A stretch of DNA of 64,000 nucleotides from Schizochytrium sp. CCTCC M209059 (lineage: Eukaryota > Sar > Bigyra > Thraustochytrida > Thraustochytriidae), in NCBI GenBank assembly GCA_000818945.1, contig KN805377.1, positions 359,051 through 423,050 on the forward strand. Direction: 5' to 3'. The notes beneath the pieces were generated by a model, which was not told the origin of the DNA, searched no databases, and saw only the letters and a program-made list of their open reading frames with translations. Position 1 is the stretch's first letter. Every line of letters begins with the position of its first letter. Below, one piece after another: positions 1-10,378 of the stretch. The translations under genes were made by a program, and so were the position numbers.

Positions 1-1
1 G

Positions 2-1510
2 TACGCCTACAAGGGTCTACTTCAGACTCTCGTCGAGCACGAGATTGGTCACATTCTTGGCATCGGTACCCTCTGGACTGAGCACGGTCTCATCAAGGAC
101 AACACGTATGTGGGTAGCCGCGGTATTTGGGGTTACATTCTTGCAGGTGGTCCCGAGGATGCTTCGAGCGTTCCTACTGAGCGCAGCGCTGATGCTATCG
201 ACGTCGCGCATTGGGACGAAGATGTCTTTGACACCGAGCTCATGACTGGCACGATGAATGCGCGCGATATGCCGCTCTCTACGATCAGCATTAATTCTCT
301 GCGCGATCTTGGCTATGCTGTATGGCCTCAGCATGCTGATGAATTTGATCTTTTGGAGGAGGATAACGCTGATGAAGATGACGATGACGATGATTGTAGC
401 GGACGTGGTCGCGGCCACGGTGGTCGCGGTAGACATGGCGACGACGATGATGAAGAAGATGATGATAACGATGGTGATCGCCGTGGCGGACGAGGACATG
501 GCGGCCGAGGAAACCGTACTCGTGGAGATCGTGGTCGTGGTAACAGCACCAGAGGGGGCCGACGCGAACGTGGCGAGGATGATGATGACGATGAAGAGCG
601 CCGTGGTGGACGAGGTGGTCGTGGAGGTCATGGAGACGACGATCGTCGTGGTGGACGTGGTCGCCGTTGTGGCTCTGGTCGCGGTCGTGGTCGCGGTCGC
701 GGCGGCGATGATGATGAAGATGACGAGCATCACCATGACCATGATCATCATCACCACGGTCATGGAAACAGCACGCATGGCGGTCGTGGTCGAGGTCGCG
801 GCGGCGATGATGATGACAACGAGGATCATCATGGACATGATCACCACGGCCGTGGAAACAGCACGCGTGGCGGTCGTGGGCGTGGTCGCGGTCGCGGCGG
901 CGATGACAATGAAGATGACGAGAATCACCATGACCATGATCATCATCACCACGGCCATGGAAACAGCACGCGTGGCGGTCGTGGTCGAGGTCGCGGCGGC
1001 GATGATGATGACAACGAGGATCATCATGGACATGATCACCACGGCCGTGGAAACAGCACGCATGGCGGTCGTGGGCGTGGACGTGGACGTGGCCGCGGCG
1101 GGGATGGGGACGATGACGACAACAGTGAGCGGCATGACTCTCGTGGTGATCGCGGAAACCGTGAACGTACGACCGACCTTACCAAGGACTACAAGCCTGT
1201 GGACCTCAGCGTCCCGGTAGCTGTCTATACTGAAGGCACTCTCAGACTCGAGACAATAACCATCACGCTCAGCTCAGTTTCTGACGATAGTTCTACGACC
1301 GGTTCCTCGCGTCACCCTTCTGCATGGGAAATTGCCACGACGGTGACCACGGTCATCTTTGGACTCCTTCTCTTGGTCATTGCCGGCATCTACGTCGCTC
1401 GGATGCGCCAAGCGACTTCTGATGCTGACGCCTCGTCTGTCGGCTCCGAGCCTGTAGATGCCAAGATCCGCATGGCTCAGGAAATGCCGCAAACCGCGAC
1501 TGTGGTCTGA
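2..1510 (+). CDS. Leishmanolysin-like/metzincin-type metalloprotease, membrane anchored, 5' end missing
   Basis: The open frame runs in from the left edge, so the start lies outside the window. A zinc site is visible at nt 38-52 (HEIGH, followed by ILGIGTLW), and a likely third ligand His is at nt 209-211 in HWDEDVF, followed by ELMTG. This arrangement is typical of secreted M8-like zinc endopeptidases. The frame then enters a tail of about 270 residues made of Asp/Glu runs, Arg-Gly runs and His-Asp clusters with repeated N-S-T glycosylation sequons. A single hydrophobic segment near nt 1328-1395 and a short polar tail follow. The likely product is a cell-surface protease with the catalytic domain outside, a long charged stalk and a C-terminal anchor. 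Only the C-terminal end of the catalytic domain is visible, so the subfamily is inferred. It is convergent with the VWA gene. Confidence 0.8.
   Translation, partial: YAYKGLLQTLVEHEIGHILGIGTLWTEHGLIKDNTYVGSRGIWGYILAGGPEDASSVPTERSADAIDVAHWDEDVFDTELMTGTMNARDMPLSTISINSLRDLGYAVWPQHADEFDLLEEDNADEDDDDDDCSGRGRGHGGRGRHGDDDDEEDDDNDGDRRGGRGHGGRGNRTRGDRGRGNSTRGGRRERGEDDDDDEERRGGRGGRGGHGDDDRRGGRGRRCGSGRGRGRGRGGDDDEDDEHHHDHDHHHHGHGNSTHGGRGRGRGGDDDDNEDHHGHDHHGRGNSTRGGRGRGRGRGGDDNEDDENHHDHDHHHHGHGNSTRGGRGRGRGGDDDDNEDHHGHDHHGRGNSTHGGRGRGRGRGRGGDGDDDDNSERHDSRGDRGNRERTTDLTKDYKPVDLSVPVAVYTEGTLRLETITITLSSVSDDSSTTGSSRHPSAWEIATTVTTVIFGLLLLVIAGIYVARMRQATSDADASSVGSEPVDAKIRMAQEMPQTATVV
690..1080 (+). repeat. Two copies of a 195-bp coding repeat in the metalloprotease tail
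   Basis: The segment coding Gly-Arg runs, Asp/Asn/Glu, His/Asp clusters and N-S-T occurs twice at a spacing of exactly 195 bp (65 codons). Matching points are nt 706/901 and 821/1016. Nucleotide identity between the copies is very high, which indicates recent duplication. The repeat keeps the reading frame. Confidence 0.85.
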
Positions 1511-1735
1511 TAGAAACTTTAGCATAAACTCTAGAGCCAATTTAGAATTTGAAGCACAACGACAAAGATATGAATGATGCACTAGCTTACTACGTGGGTT
1601 GCGCGAGCTGATGATCTTGGGCGAAACGATTTTGCTTGCTCGATGCTTAGAAGTTCTGACTAGAGCTCAGGGTAGAAATGCAGCAAAGGCCATGAGCGCT
1701 CTCAATTTGGGGTAATGTTGTGTTGAACAGTTCTT

Positions 1736-1897
1736 GCTGATTAGAATTTAGAATCAATGAGATTGAATGCAGTTGTGTGCGTTGACGTCGTCAAATGCTT
1801 GCAGCACACGCCGAGGCTGATTAGAATTTAGAATCAATGAGATTGAATGCAGTTGTGTGCGTTGACGTCGTCAAATGCTTGCAGCACACGCCGAGGC
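1736..1897. repeat. Perfect 80-bp tandem duplication covering the 3' end of the VWA gene
   Basis: An 80-bp unit beginning GCTGATTAGAATTTAGAATC occurs at 1736-1815 and again at 1816-1895, apparently without mismatch. The right copy contains the last codons and stop of the minus-strand VWA gene. The left copy lies in its presumed 3' UTR. Confidence 0.9.
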
Positions 1898-4810
1898 GGA
1901 CGAGGGATAGATGACGTTGACTGGCTTCTTAAAGGCCGGATCGATGCATGTAGCTTCGATGATGGCGTCGATGGTGATCTGAAGGTCCTCAAAAGTTGAA
2001 GAGATCTCTTGGATCGACTGGGGCTGACCCTCCTCGGGCTCGTTCAACTCGAGACAGTGCTGCATAAAGTTTGCGTCAAGGTCATTTCCGATGCGAACCA
2101 CAACAAGATATGCTTCGCGATCGTTGATGATTTGAGCAGCCTGAAATTCTGTGCATGCAACGTCGTTGTCGTCCCGGACATTCTCATTGGATCCCGAGTT
2201 CGTAATCTCTGGGATGTCGTCGCAGGCCGTGCCAAAGTAGCGATTCGGGTTTCCATCAGTAAGGAGGACGACGACCTTGGCGACGTCGCCGCGCGGGCCA
2301 CCCTCGCTGGGCGTGAGGCTGAGAATTTCATTCGCGCCCTGAAGAGCTTGCGGTGTATTTGTGAACCCGTTGGCAACATTCGTTGTAGCAAAGGCTTCCC
2401 ATGCATTGTTGGTGTTAATCGCGGCGTCATCATCAAAGAAAAATGGACTTCCAGCCGAAGACGTCGAGCCCATTCCGAAGGGGGCTGCGCTCGAGATCGT
2501 GCCCTGAACGCCTAGGATGGTGGTACTGAAGCGGAGACCAGCAAACATGGTGTCCGAGATGCCAAGTGTGTATGCCTCGAGCATGCGAGGAAGCAAAGTG
2601 TTGAGCTCATTAACACCGTTTGCCCCGTTCTGAGTAATGGAACCACTGTTATCCACGATCCAGATGATGTCCAGCTCCCGGTTCGGGCAGCCATCTACGG
2701 GTGCGAGCGTAGGTGTAGGAGTTGGCGCTGGCGTTGGCGCTGGCGTGGGAGCTGGAGTTGGCGCTGGCGTTGGCGCAGGAGTTGGCGCTGGCGTTGGCGC
2801 TGGCGTTGGCGCTGGCGTGGGAGCTGGCGTGGGAGCTGGAGTTGGCGCAGGAGTTGGCGCTGGCGTTGGCGCTGGCGTTGGCACTGGCGTTGGCGCAGGA
2901 GTTGGCGCTGGCGTTGGCGCTGGCGTTGGCGCAGGAGTTGGCGCTGGCGTTGGCGCAGGAGTTGGCGCTGGCGTTGGAGCAGGAGTTGGTGCCGGTGTGG
3001 GAGCGGGTGTGGGAGCGGGTGTGGGCGCTTCTGATGTCGGTGAGGGAGTAATCTCTTCCTGCGTTGCCGGTGATAGAGTGGGTGCACCCGTGCAAATGCG
3101 TGGGCCCGAGGTCCATCGATTGCCTTCGTCATCGTCTCGCTCTTTGAGCGCTTTCATCAAAGTACAGATATTGACGGCCCACGCCTCAGATGATCCCTCG
3201 TATGTTTCACGGTAGGTCCAATAGTTGCAATCTTCGTATGTGAGGCATTTTGCGTGGCAGTCCTCCGGAGAATTGATCGACGAATCGTCTTTAAAGTTCT
3301 CAATGATGTCCCTGTTCTTGCTGCGGAACTGAATGCCAGGTTCGTAGCAGCTTCCATCGAGTGTTGGCGAAGGCGTTACCTCCTCTGGATTTGTCGGGCA
3401 CTGGTCCTCGACGATTTCGCTCACGATATCTACAAGGCTGGCATAGTCGCCCACCTGATAAATTGTGATCTCGGGATCTAGTCCGTTGTACAGGTTTGCG
3501 CTTCCTTGCTTGTCGCCAACACGAACCGCCACGTACGTAGCCGAGGTGTCCTGAATTGTTTGTACAAACATTCGAGTGCACTCTTTGGCAGCCTTTTCGG
3601 GATATTTGTTCTTGTTGTTGTACCATTTGCAGTCTTCGGGCAATTTGGCAATTTTCCACTCGAGATACGGAACATCGTCGCCGACATGGATAACAAAGGT
3701 GGCGCGATCCTCGCGTCCTGCGTTGGCATCAGCAACCTTGGTGTCTTCGATCATGGCGAGCGCAGTCTTGAGCGCGAGCGGCGTGTTGGTGTTTTCCTTG
3801 TCCTCGTTGGGGCGCGTCATGCTGGTCACGGCGCTCTCAAAGTCTGCCTGCGTCGAGAAACGTAGGTTGCCGTTGTTTCGAAGAATGCTGAACTCGTCGG
3901 TAATGCCCGTTGAATACTCGATGAGCCCAAAACGCGCGCCGTCCTCAGCATTGATGGTGAATTGAGAGGAGAAAGCCAGCACGAATGCGTGTGCTTGCTC
4001 TAGTTCAATGTTGCTGATGGTGAACGACGCGTCGACAACAAAAATGATGTCAACACCTTCGGAGCATCCTTCAGAGGTGGACGTGCTGCAGACGAGATCT
4101 GCGACGGCTTTAGCAGCGGCGCTTGGGCTCGACACATCGGTGGGAATATCAAGATAGTCAGCAAGAGGATCGGTTCCAACCTCCGGAATGTAGAGATCAT
4201 CGCCAATTGGCACATAGACGATGAGAATGCCGTTGTTGTCAACTGCATTGATTGCTTGTTCGAGAAAGCACTCTTGGATGGCGGCATCCGACAGGTCTTT
4301 CTTGGTGGGAATATTTGAGCAGATTCTCTTGACACGAGCACCGTTAAAAGTGGTTACATCAGCCACACCGTCCGAGAGGAGGACAATGATTTCCGTGACC
4401 CCTCTGTCGTCCTTGGTCAGGGTGCTTTCCGTAGCATAATTGAGGGCGTAGGGGATGTTGGTTTCGCTCTCTTCGACGGACATGGAATCGATGAGTTTTT
4501 CAAGCTTGGTATAAGTCTTGACCTGTCTTAGACGCTTCTTTTTAAAGACACTGGACCCAAAGCTAAGGGCAGTAACGCGGTCCTCGTCGGCGGCTGTGCC
4601 AATGTTAAATTGGCCACCGATGGCCTTGGCATAACGTTTGATCTTGTTAAAGTTCTCGATGGATGCCGAAGCATCAAGCATGAGAACAACATCATAGGGG
4701 GCGCATTCTCTGGGGGCTCCGGTGCCATAGGCCTCGGAGGTACTGCTGACAGTGACACTGAGGATGGCGACGAATACCGTCACCAAGACGAGCCACGCCT
4801 TTGCATGCAT
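1871..4810 (-). CDS. Secreted protein with three VWA domains, a PAN/apple-like domain and a Thr-Pro-Ala-Pro linker
   Basis: The product is 979 residues from the ATG at 4810. I chose this start because a clear signal peptide follows it (MHAKAWLVLVTVFVAILS). An ATG 31 codons upstream is in frame but would bury the signal. VWA domain 1 has a MIDAS site DASAS at residues 46-50. VWA domain 2 has DASFT near 259. A Cys-rich PAN/apple-like module lies at about 485-573, a TPAP run of about 110 residues follows, and VWA domain 3 has DNSGS near 719. VWA and PAN modules bind proteins or sugars, so an adhesion or matrix role is inferred. There is no C-terminal membrane segment, so secretion is likely. The last codons lie inside an 80-bp tandem duplication. 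No intron is visible. Confidence 0.88.
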   Translation of the reverse strand: MHAKAWLVLVTVFVAILSVTVSSTSEAYGTGAPRECAPYDVVLMLDASASIENFNKIKRYAKAIGGQFNIGTAADEDRVTALSFGSSVFKKKRLRQVKTYTKLEKLIDSMSVEESETNIPYALNYATESTLTKDDRGVTEIIVLLSDGVADVTTFNGARVKRICSNIPTKKDLSDAAIQECFLEQAINAVDNNGILIVYVPIGDDLYIPEVGTDPLADYLDIPTDVSSPSAAAKAVADLVCSTSTSEGCSEGVDIIFVVDASFTISNIELEQAHAFVLAFSSQFTINAEDGARFGLIEYSTGITDEFSILRNNGNLRFSTQADFESAVTSMTRPNEDKENTNTPLALKTALAMIEDTKVADANAGREDRATFVIHVGDDVPYLEWKIAKLPEDCKWYNNKNKYPEKAAKECTRMFVQTIQDTSATYVAVRVGDKQGSANLYNGLDPEITIYQVGDYASLVDIVSEIVEDQCPTNPEEVTPSPTLDGSCYEPGIQFRSKNRDIIENFKDDSSINSPEDCHAKCLTYEDCNYWTYRETYEGSSEAWAVNICTLMKALKERDDDEGNRWTSGPRICTGAPTLSPATQEEITPSPTSEAPTPAPTPAPTPAPTPAPTPAPTPAPTPAPTPAPTPAPTPAPTPAPTPVPTPAPTPAPTPAPTPAPTPAPTPAPTPAPTPAPTPAPTPAPTPAPTPAPTPAPTPTPTLAPVDGCPNRELDIIWIVDNSGSITQNGANGVNELNTLLPRMLEAYTLGISDTMFAGLRFSTTILGVQGTISSAAPFGMGSTSSAGSPFFFDDDAAINTNNAWEAFATTNVANGFTNTPQALQGANEILSLTPSEGGPRGDVAKVVVLLTDGNPNRYFGTACDDIPEITNSGSNENVRDDNDVACTEFQAAQIINDREAYLVVVRIGNDLDANFMQHCLELNEPEEGQPQSIQEISSTFEDLQITIDAIIEATCIDPAFKKPVNVIYPSSASACAASI
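2697..3035 (-). repeat. 12-bp minisatellite coding Thr-Pro-Ala-Pro
   Basis: About 28 copies of a 12-bp unit (plus strand GTTGGCGCTGGC and close variants) code for alternating Thr-Pro-Ala-Pro. The run is an extended, probably O-glycosylated linker between the PAN-like and third VWA domains. Length variation between alleles is likely. Confidence 0.9.
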
Positions 4811-7453
4811 GATGACAGTGAGTCTTCCTGTCCTTGATCTTCTCGTTTGATTTGCGATCGATTGCGAGTTTGGCGTTAGAGTTTTGCCCTCCGAGTCGCA
4901 CATCTGGCAGTTTGCGTTGAGTGCTGATTACATTGTTGCTTGCACACTTCCGGCTTTCAAGTTCGCCTAGCTCTCGTAAGTAAGCCAAGTTCACTCACGT
5001 GCCGAGAGAGTAAGATCGGGCAAGTGCGAATCGCGGACGAGAGTTGAGGGGATGGCTGGGTGGGTACCCATCCCGCGACGCACCCAATCACCTTTCGAAT
5101 GCTATTAGAACGCACGGGGGCACGACGCGTCGCGACGCGATCGCGCAGAGTGGCGCGACCCGCCCGCCTCGGCGCAAGAACCACCAGCCGGGCCTTTGTC
5201 CAGAGAGCTGGCAAAGATTGTCCAGCGGCCCGTCATGAGTTTACAGGGACGCTTGGAAAGGTCGCCAAGCCAACCTTATTCTCTGCGCAGTTTGCTCCCC
5301 TCCGCTTCTCGGCGCCACGCTTTGGCGACCCTCCAGGTATCTTTTGTTCAAGGCTCGACTTAGACACGGGTGTCACGTGCGGCGGCAAGAACAATGCACC
5401 GCCAGACCCTGAGACGAGGACTCGTTTTGCTTTCCTCAGCACGTGCGCGCGCGCCCGTCAAGTCGAGCTTTCCGCACGTAGGAGAGGCATGTCGCCGCGC
5501 GCGATGCGACGGCCGCGACGCCACGCGCAAAGGAAACAGGTCACGGGCACTGCAATGGCCGCAATGGCCGCAATGGCCGCCGCGCGTCGCCTGACGGGCG
5601 CAAGCGATGGCGTCGCAGCGAAAGCAGAAGCGAGCGAGGAGACGTGAGGAGAAACGCACGCCGAAGATTAAATTTGAGGGGCTCGTCTCGCTCCGGCTAG
5701 GGAAGTCGCGGCGAGCAAGTCTTGACAGAATCGAGTCCGGCGTCGGCGACCTTTTTGCGTTTTAGCATCACCTTTCTTTCCACTTACCGCCCAATGGAAT
5801 GCACTGTGGGTAGGCTCGTGCATACAAGGCTGGTACCGAGGATGCTCGGGTGGGATGTGAGGTGGGACACCAGCCTCTCTCCAAAACCCCACAGAACTGT
5901 GGCAGTCTCGCGCACGTGCGGACTCGGACGGACGAGAGGCAAGGCAAGGAAAGAGAGTGATGGCCGCATTGGCAGCGATCGTGATGGTGGCCGCGATGGC
6001 GCCGCGTCGCGCATGCAGCCACGGCCCTGTATGGAAGAAGGAGAGCGATTGGGGAAATAATTTCGGAGGCGGGGACGTCCGCGAACGGTGTCCCGAGCAT
6101 GGGGACCAAGAGTCGGCCTTCTCGACGCACGAAGATTAAACTATGCAGAATTACATGCGGGATACTTGACGGCCAGCCTCGAGGCAGAACGCGTCTTGTC
6201 TATATTGAGACAAGGTAGTATATTGTGTGATGGCAACCAAGTAATGGCAACTTCTTCTGGCGCTTGCCGCTTACACCAAGCCAGCAAGGCAGAGATGCCG
6301 TGTCCGTGAGCCACAGCCGCAAGCGATCGTATCAGCCTCGTAGCTGCTAAATCGGGACCCTCCGGTGCGGACAACAGGCGATTTGGTGGCCTCGTGTCCA
6401 GAGCTTCTGCCATGGCCTAGATTGCGCGTGCTGCGAAGAGGTCGACTGCAGCTGCATTGACAGAGATGCTCACGAAGAGGCTACTAGTAGTCTCACCAAC
6501 GAGAGGACTATTCTCGGACCTCTGTCCAGGAAGAGATGAGTACTCCGTCCGGACACGCGTTTGTCGAAGTCCATTTTCACGTGTAAAGCACCTTTTCTTT
6601 TCGCATTCAGCTCGCCAGAATCACGGGCTCGCTCAGTGCATGGCTGTCCTATTGTGCGCCTCGTCCCCTCAACAAAAAAAAATCGTGTCCGCCCCGCCAA
6701 CTCCCTTTCCTCAAGCGACTAACAGTCAAGCCCGGACCCACAAGAAAAGAGCGTACGTTGAGCAGCTGTACGTACTTAGTCGAATCTGTGTAAATGCGAG
6801 CCTCGCATGTCAGCATCATGAAGGTATGGCGCGCCCTCGTCTACCTCGGTACTACTATATTTGGCAAAAATTGCTCTCAAATTAAGATGTTTGTGAGACT
6901 TGAAAGCAAGTGCACATGGGTGTAAACTTATTATTTATAAGTAGTATATGCATCCAGGAGCTTTTTCGTCGACCACTCTTAGGCGCAACGCAAAAGTTAA
7001 GCATGCGGTGTTTAGTGACGAATACTACAAGGTCTGTCTTTCTATCCTTTTCGTTTGTTTCCGATTGTTTGTTTCGTTGTAGATTGCCTGATTTTCATGA
7101 CGGTGCGAGCCCATGAGTCGTAAACGAACTGCGAATACAAAAAGATCTAGACAGGATGAGCACTTTGGATAACGAAGTGGAATTGTCGCGACGGTTCTTC
7201 GCTTTCAGTTTGTCAATATCGAATCGAATAATAAGCGGTCGCTATCTTTTCCATCACCAGTCGCAGTCATTATTCAGCATACTACACAAAGAAGGAGGAC
7301 TTCCTCTTTTTTGGAGCTCGAAGCCGCTCACCTTACTTACTCTTCATCGGCCGAATCAAGCTTGACAATTCTTCTCTTTCCTCGTCAATTGCCGAATCTC
7401 AAGCTTGCTTTTTCCGCATCGAGATCCAAAACTCGCAACGATAATCGTGGTCG
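4811..7453. other. Intergenic region between divergent genes, no supported gene
   Basis: These 2.6 kb separate the 5' ends of the VWA gene and the GT49-Stealth gene, so both promoters should lie here. Short overlapping open frames on both strands at 5040-6140 are compositionally like noise. A 59-codon frame from ATG 5960 starts with a signal-like stretch (MAALAAIVMVAAMAPRRAC), but nothing supports it further. The part from about 6100 to 7400 looks AT-richer. No tRNA or repeat family was recognised. Confidence 0.5.
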
Positions 7454-10378
7454 ATGCGCGAAGACGCAGGCCGCGAGGCACGGTGGCGAGGAGGCGAGGC
7501 GGCCAAGATGGGCAACGGCGCTGGTGCTGCCGCGCTTGCCGGTGGCGACGACAGCGCTGCAAAGACTCACCCGAGGCCGAGACGGCGCGAGCTGAGGCAG
7601 AACTTGGGCGACATGCCGCGACGGCAGTCATGCGGAGAACTCGTAGTCTTCTGGGTCGTCTTCTCGCTCGCGGCCGGACTCACACTGTACTATGGCGTCG
7701 ACGTGACGCCTACAGCAGCACGCCAGGTATGCTCGCTCAACCTGGAAGAGCGTCAAGGACCTGTCGCCACGGTCAGTACCCAAGAAGACGAGGAGTGGAA
7801 CAATGCCATCATTTTCCCTCATCATCAGTCAGACTCATTTAGATCGAGACCTGCAGATGAGGAGCCAAAGGATGCTTTTCACGCAAGCGTTGCAAAAGAA
7901 ATCGAGCAAGGAATTGCCGATCACCATGCGCCGCCATCAAGCGAAGATTTGGAGTCTGCATGTGATGCTGACCTGTCTGGCTCTGGGCAATGGTTTGTAC
8001 CTGGCGACACTAAGTTTTATGGCGCCGCCATGCATTGGAAAACGGCCTCTGATGTAGACTCTCATCGACGCAACACGGCTCCATGGTCCATAAGCGTAGT
8101 GACGCAACTTGGGGTAAATCGCCTTGCAAGACTTGAAGCCATGCTCGAAGCCTGGCAAGGCCCCGTTTCCGCAGCTGTACAAGTCTGCTCGCAACAAGAC
8201 ATGGATGAAGTCGTCATTTGGTACGAGCGCATGCGCTCGACGCAGCGCGATCGTCTCGCTGAGCGTTTTCTAAGTCTTCATCTGGTCCTCGCCCGGGCCG
8301 ACCCGTATCCCATCAATGTCATGCGCAATCTAGCCCAAGAGGGTGTGGCTGCATCTCAAAGGAAAGAAATCGTTGGCACAGATTTCAGTTTCGTAGTTGA
8401 TGTCGATGCTCGAACCGGAAGCCAGGCGATTGAGGTGAGCCAAGATGTCAAGCGCGGGCTGGAAACTCTGTACGGCCCAAACGCACGAGAAGCAGTCGCG
8501 ACTGAATCAACGGTTCTGTGCGTCGCTGCCTTTGAGTTGGCTGTAAAGTCAAGTGCAGGAGCGCTCACGTCTCGCCATCTTCCGCGTGACTATACAGAGT
8601 TGCGAGCCATGGTCAATGCCGGTGCCGTTCGTCCGATGCACCCCGGGCACCGGTCATACAGCGGTCCATTCAATCATGCCGAGTGGCTATTGCGACGCGA
8701 CGCGTACAAGCTTGCTTACGAGGTCATGTTTGAGCCGTACTATATCCGGCTAACAAATCCGTCCACGACAAAGTGGCCAAAGTTTCCGCAAGAGTTCAAG
8801 GGACGAGGCTTCAATAAGCAGGCGCATCATTTTGAGCTCTTTGCCCGAGGTTTTACATACGCTGTGATGGGTCGCACCTTTGTGCTTGACTTGCCACATG
8901 ACGATGCAAGCTGGACGACCAGCTCTCGGTCCCTTCAAGACAACAAAGCTGTTTGGCATGCGTTTCGAGATCGGATTGCACAGGAAGCGAATCTCGATTG
9001 TCACGAAGAAGACTGGGCTCGTTGCGATCGTCGTGGGGTAGGATGTCACCGCGTCTGTCAATCAAAGACGCGCGCAGCAGGTCTGAGCTTAGGCGAACGG
9101 CCCAACGCTCAGGAAGTCTTCACACCGCAGCAGCAATCTCCGAGCAAGCTTGATTCACCTCATGCCCAGCTCCGCGTTGGCTCAAAGGACAACGACAGCT
9201 CTTCACGTCGTTCGCGCGGCCCTACGACCAAAGTGCCCAAGTCAGCATCGCATGGGGACCTGTATTGGAAAGTTTTTTTGGATGGTCTTGACTCCAAAGT
9301 TCGAAAGCGACAACTTCCAGACGGCATTTCGTGCCGTGATGACCTTGGGAATCCCGTGGTTGACGTGGTCTATACGTGGGTGAATGGCTCCGATCCAGAT
9401 CATATGGCAGCGCGTCTCCAGGTCATTCCTCAAGAAGCGTTTCAAGGCTCAATGGATGTGGGTGAAGGGCGAAGTGTCTCGGTGAAAGATCTTGCGCACC
9501 GCTTTCGAGACTATGGACGCGCGAGCACACTACTTTTTTCTCTTCGTAGCATTCGCGCGCACGCGCCCTGGGTCCGCCGCATCTATATTGTCGTTGCAGG
9601 CAAACAAAGGCCAGATTGGATGAACCTCGAGGCTGCTGCTGACGACGTTGCAAACATTCACTTTATCTCACATGAGACGCTATTTGGGCAAAATGATGGA
9701 GCTGCACCCGGTCGTTCACTTACCGCCGAGGCCTTGCCCACCTTTAATTCGTGTGCTATCGAGTCGCAACTTCATCGCATCCCAGGTCTTGCTGCGTGCT
9801 ACATGTATCTTAATGACGACTTCCTGCTCGGGCGTTCGCTCTCATTCGAAGATCTTTGGCCTTTAAACGAACCGGTTCCAAGGGTAGATTTTGGCGTCGA
9901 ACGCGCTCCGCGTGTGGGGCGGGATCCTTGGCAGCAAAAGATTGCAAACGTTGGCAAGATGATGCATCGCGATTTAGCGCTACGCTGGGAACACATGTTC
10001 ACGGTGGGCCACCAAGGCTTTTTTTTTGTCAAGAACGTCGTCAGGGAAGTCGAGACCCTCATGCAAGCCGAATTCGACCGAACGGCACGCGAACGATGGA
10101 GAACGCCCTTTTCTCTTTGGGTGCCGTTTGTATATGCTAATTACTATGCTCATGCTTATGCCACACGAGCACAAAAAGGCAGTTCGGTCTATATTCGGCT
10201 CAACGACTTTTCAATCGAGGATAACGCGTTAAACGCTGCGTTGACACGCATTCAAAAGCGCCAGCCTCTGTGGATCTGTATCAATGACCTTGTCACTGAG
10301 CCTTCGCAAGACCTCGAAGACGAGCTCTTTCGCGTGCTGAACACACTCTTCCCCACGCCTTCTCCATTCGAAAGGTAA
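7454..10378 (+). CDS. Type II membrane protein: GT49-like glycosyltransferase fused to Stealth-family sugar-phosphotransferase
   Basis: The product is 974 residues from ATG 7454; an in-frame ATG at 7508 is an alternative. One hydrophobic segment at about residues 60-82 (VVFWVVFSLAAGLTLYYG) suggests a Golgi type II protein. Residues about 210-500 match the LARGE/B4GAT1 GT49 pattern. They start with a strand-like WSISVVTQL, followed by PYPINVMRNLA, a DXD-like DVD near 314, and later GRGFNKQAHHFELFARGF and FVLDLPHDD. From about 635 the four Stealth regions follow in order: DVVYTWVNGSDPDH, RFRDYGRASTLLFSLRS through YMYLNDDFLLG, the GHQGFFFVKN region, and a C-terminal LNDFSIEDN. Stealth proteins transfer sugar-1-phosphate to glycans (GlcNAc-phosphotransferase and capsule enzymes). 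A bifunctional glycan-modifying enzyme is inferred. The Stealth assignment is firm; GT49 is a motif-level call. Confidence 0.88.
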   Translation: MREDAGREARWRGGEAAKMGNGAGAAALAGGDDSAAKTHPRPRRRELRQNLGDMPRRQSCGELVVFWVVFSLAAGLTLYYGVDVTPTAARQVCSLNLEERQGPVATVSTQEDEEWNNAIIFPHHQSDSFRSRPADEEPKDAFHASVAKEIEQGIADHHAPPSSEDLESACDADLSGSGQWFVPGDTKFYGAAMHWKTASDVDSHRRNTAPWSISVVTQLGVNRLARLEAMLEAWQGPVSAAVQVCSQQDMDEVVIWYERMRSTQRDRLAERFLSLHLVLARADPYPINVMRNLAQEGVAASQRKEIVGTDFSFVVDVDARTGSQAIEVSQDVKRGLETLYGPNAREAVATESTVLCVAAFELAVKSSAGALTSRHLPRDYTELRAMVNAGAVRPMHPGHRSYSGPFNHAEWLLRRDAYKLAYEVMFEPYYIRLTNPSTTKWPKFPQEFKGRGFNKQAHHFELFARGFTYAVMGRTFVLDLPHDDASWTTSSRSLQDNKAVWHAFRDRIAQEANLDCHEEDWARCDRRGVGCHRVCQSKTRAAGLSLGERPNAQEVFTPQQQSPSKLDSPHAQLRVGSKDNDSSSRRSRGPTTKVPKSASHGDLYWKVFLDGLDSKVRKRQLPDGISCRDDLGNPVVDVVYTWVNGSDPDHMAARLQVIPQEAFQGSMDVGEGRSVSVKDLAHRFRDYGRASTLLFSLRSIRAHAPWVRRIYIVVAGKQRPDWMNLEAAADDVANIHFISHETLFGQNDGAAPGRSLTAEALPTFNSCAIESQLHRIPGLAACYMYLNDDFLLGRSLSFEDLWPLNEPVPRVDFGVERAPRVGRDPWQQKIANVGKMMHRDLALRWEHMFTVGHQGFFFVKNVVREVETLMQAEFDRTARERWRTPFSLWVPFVYANYYAHAYATRAQKGSSVYIRLNDFSIEDNALNAALTRIQKRQPLWICINDLVTEPSQDLEDELFRVLNTLFPTPSPFER

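Noticed and set aside
17..1135. Antisense Thr/Val-rich frame under the metalloprotease tail
   Set aside because: It is the shadow of the Asp/Gly/His repeat codons on the other strand.
5060..6139. Several overlapping frames and a signal-like 59-codon frame near 5960
   Set aside because: Arg/Ala low-complexity, no conserved domain, and no splice partner found.
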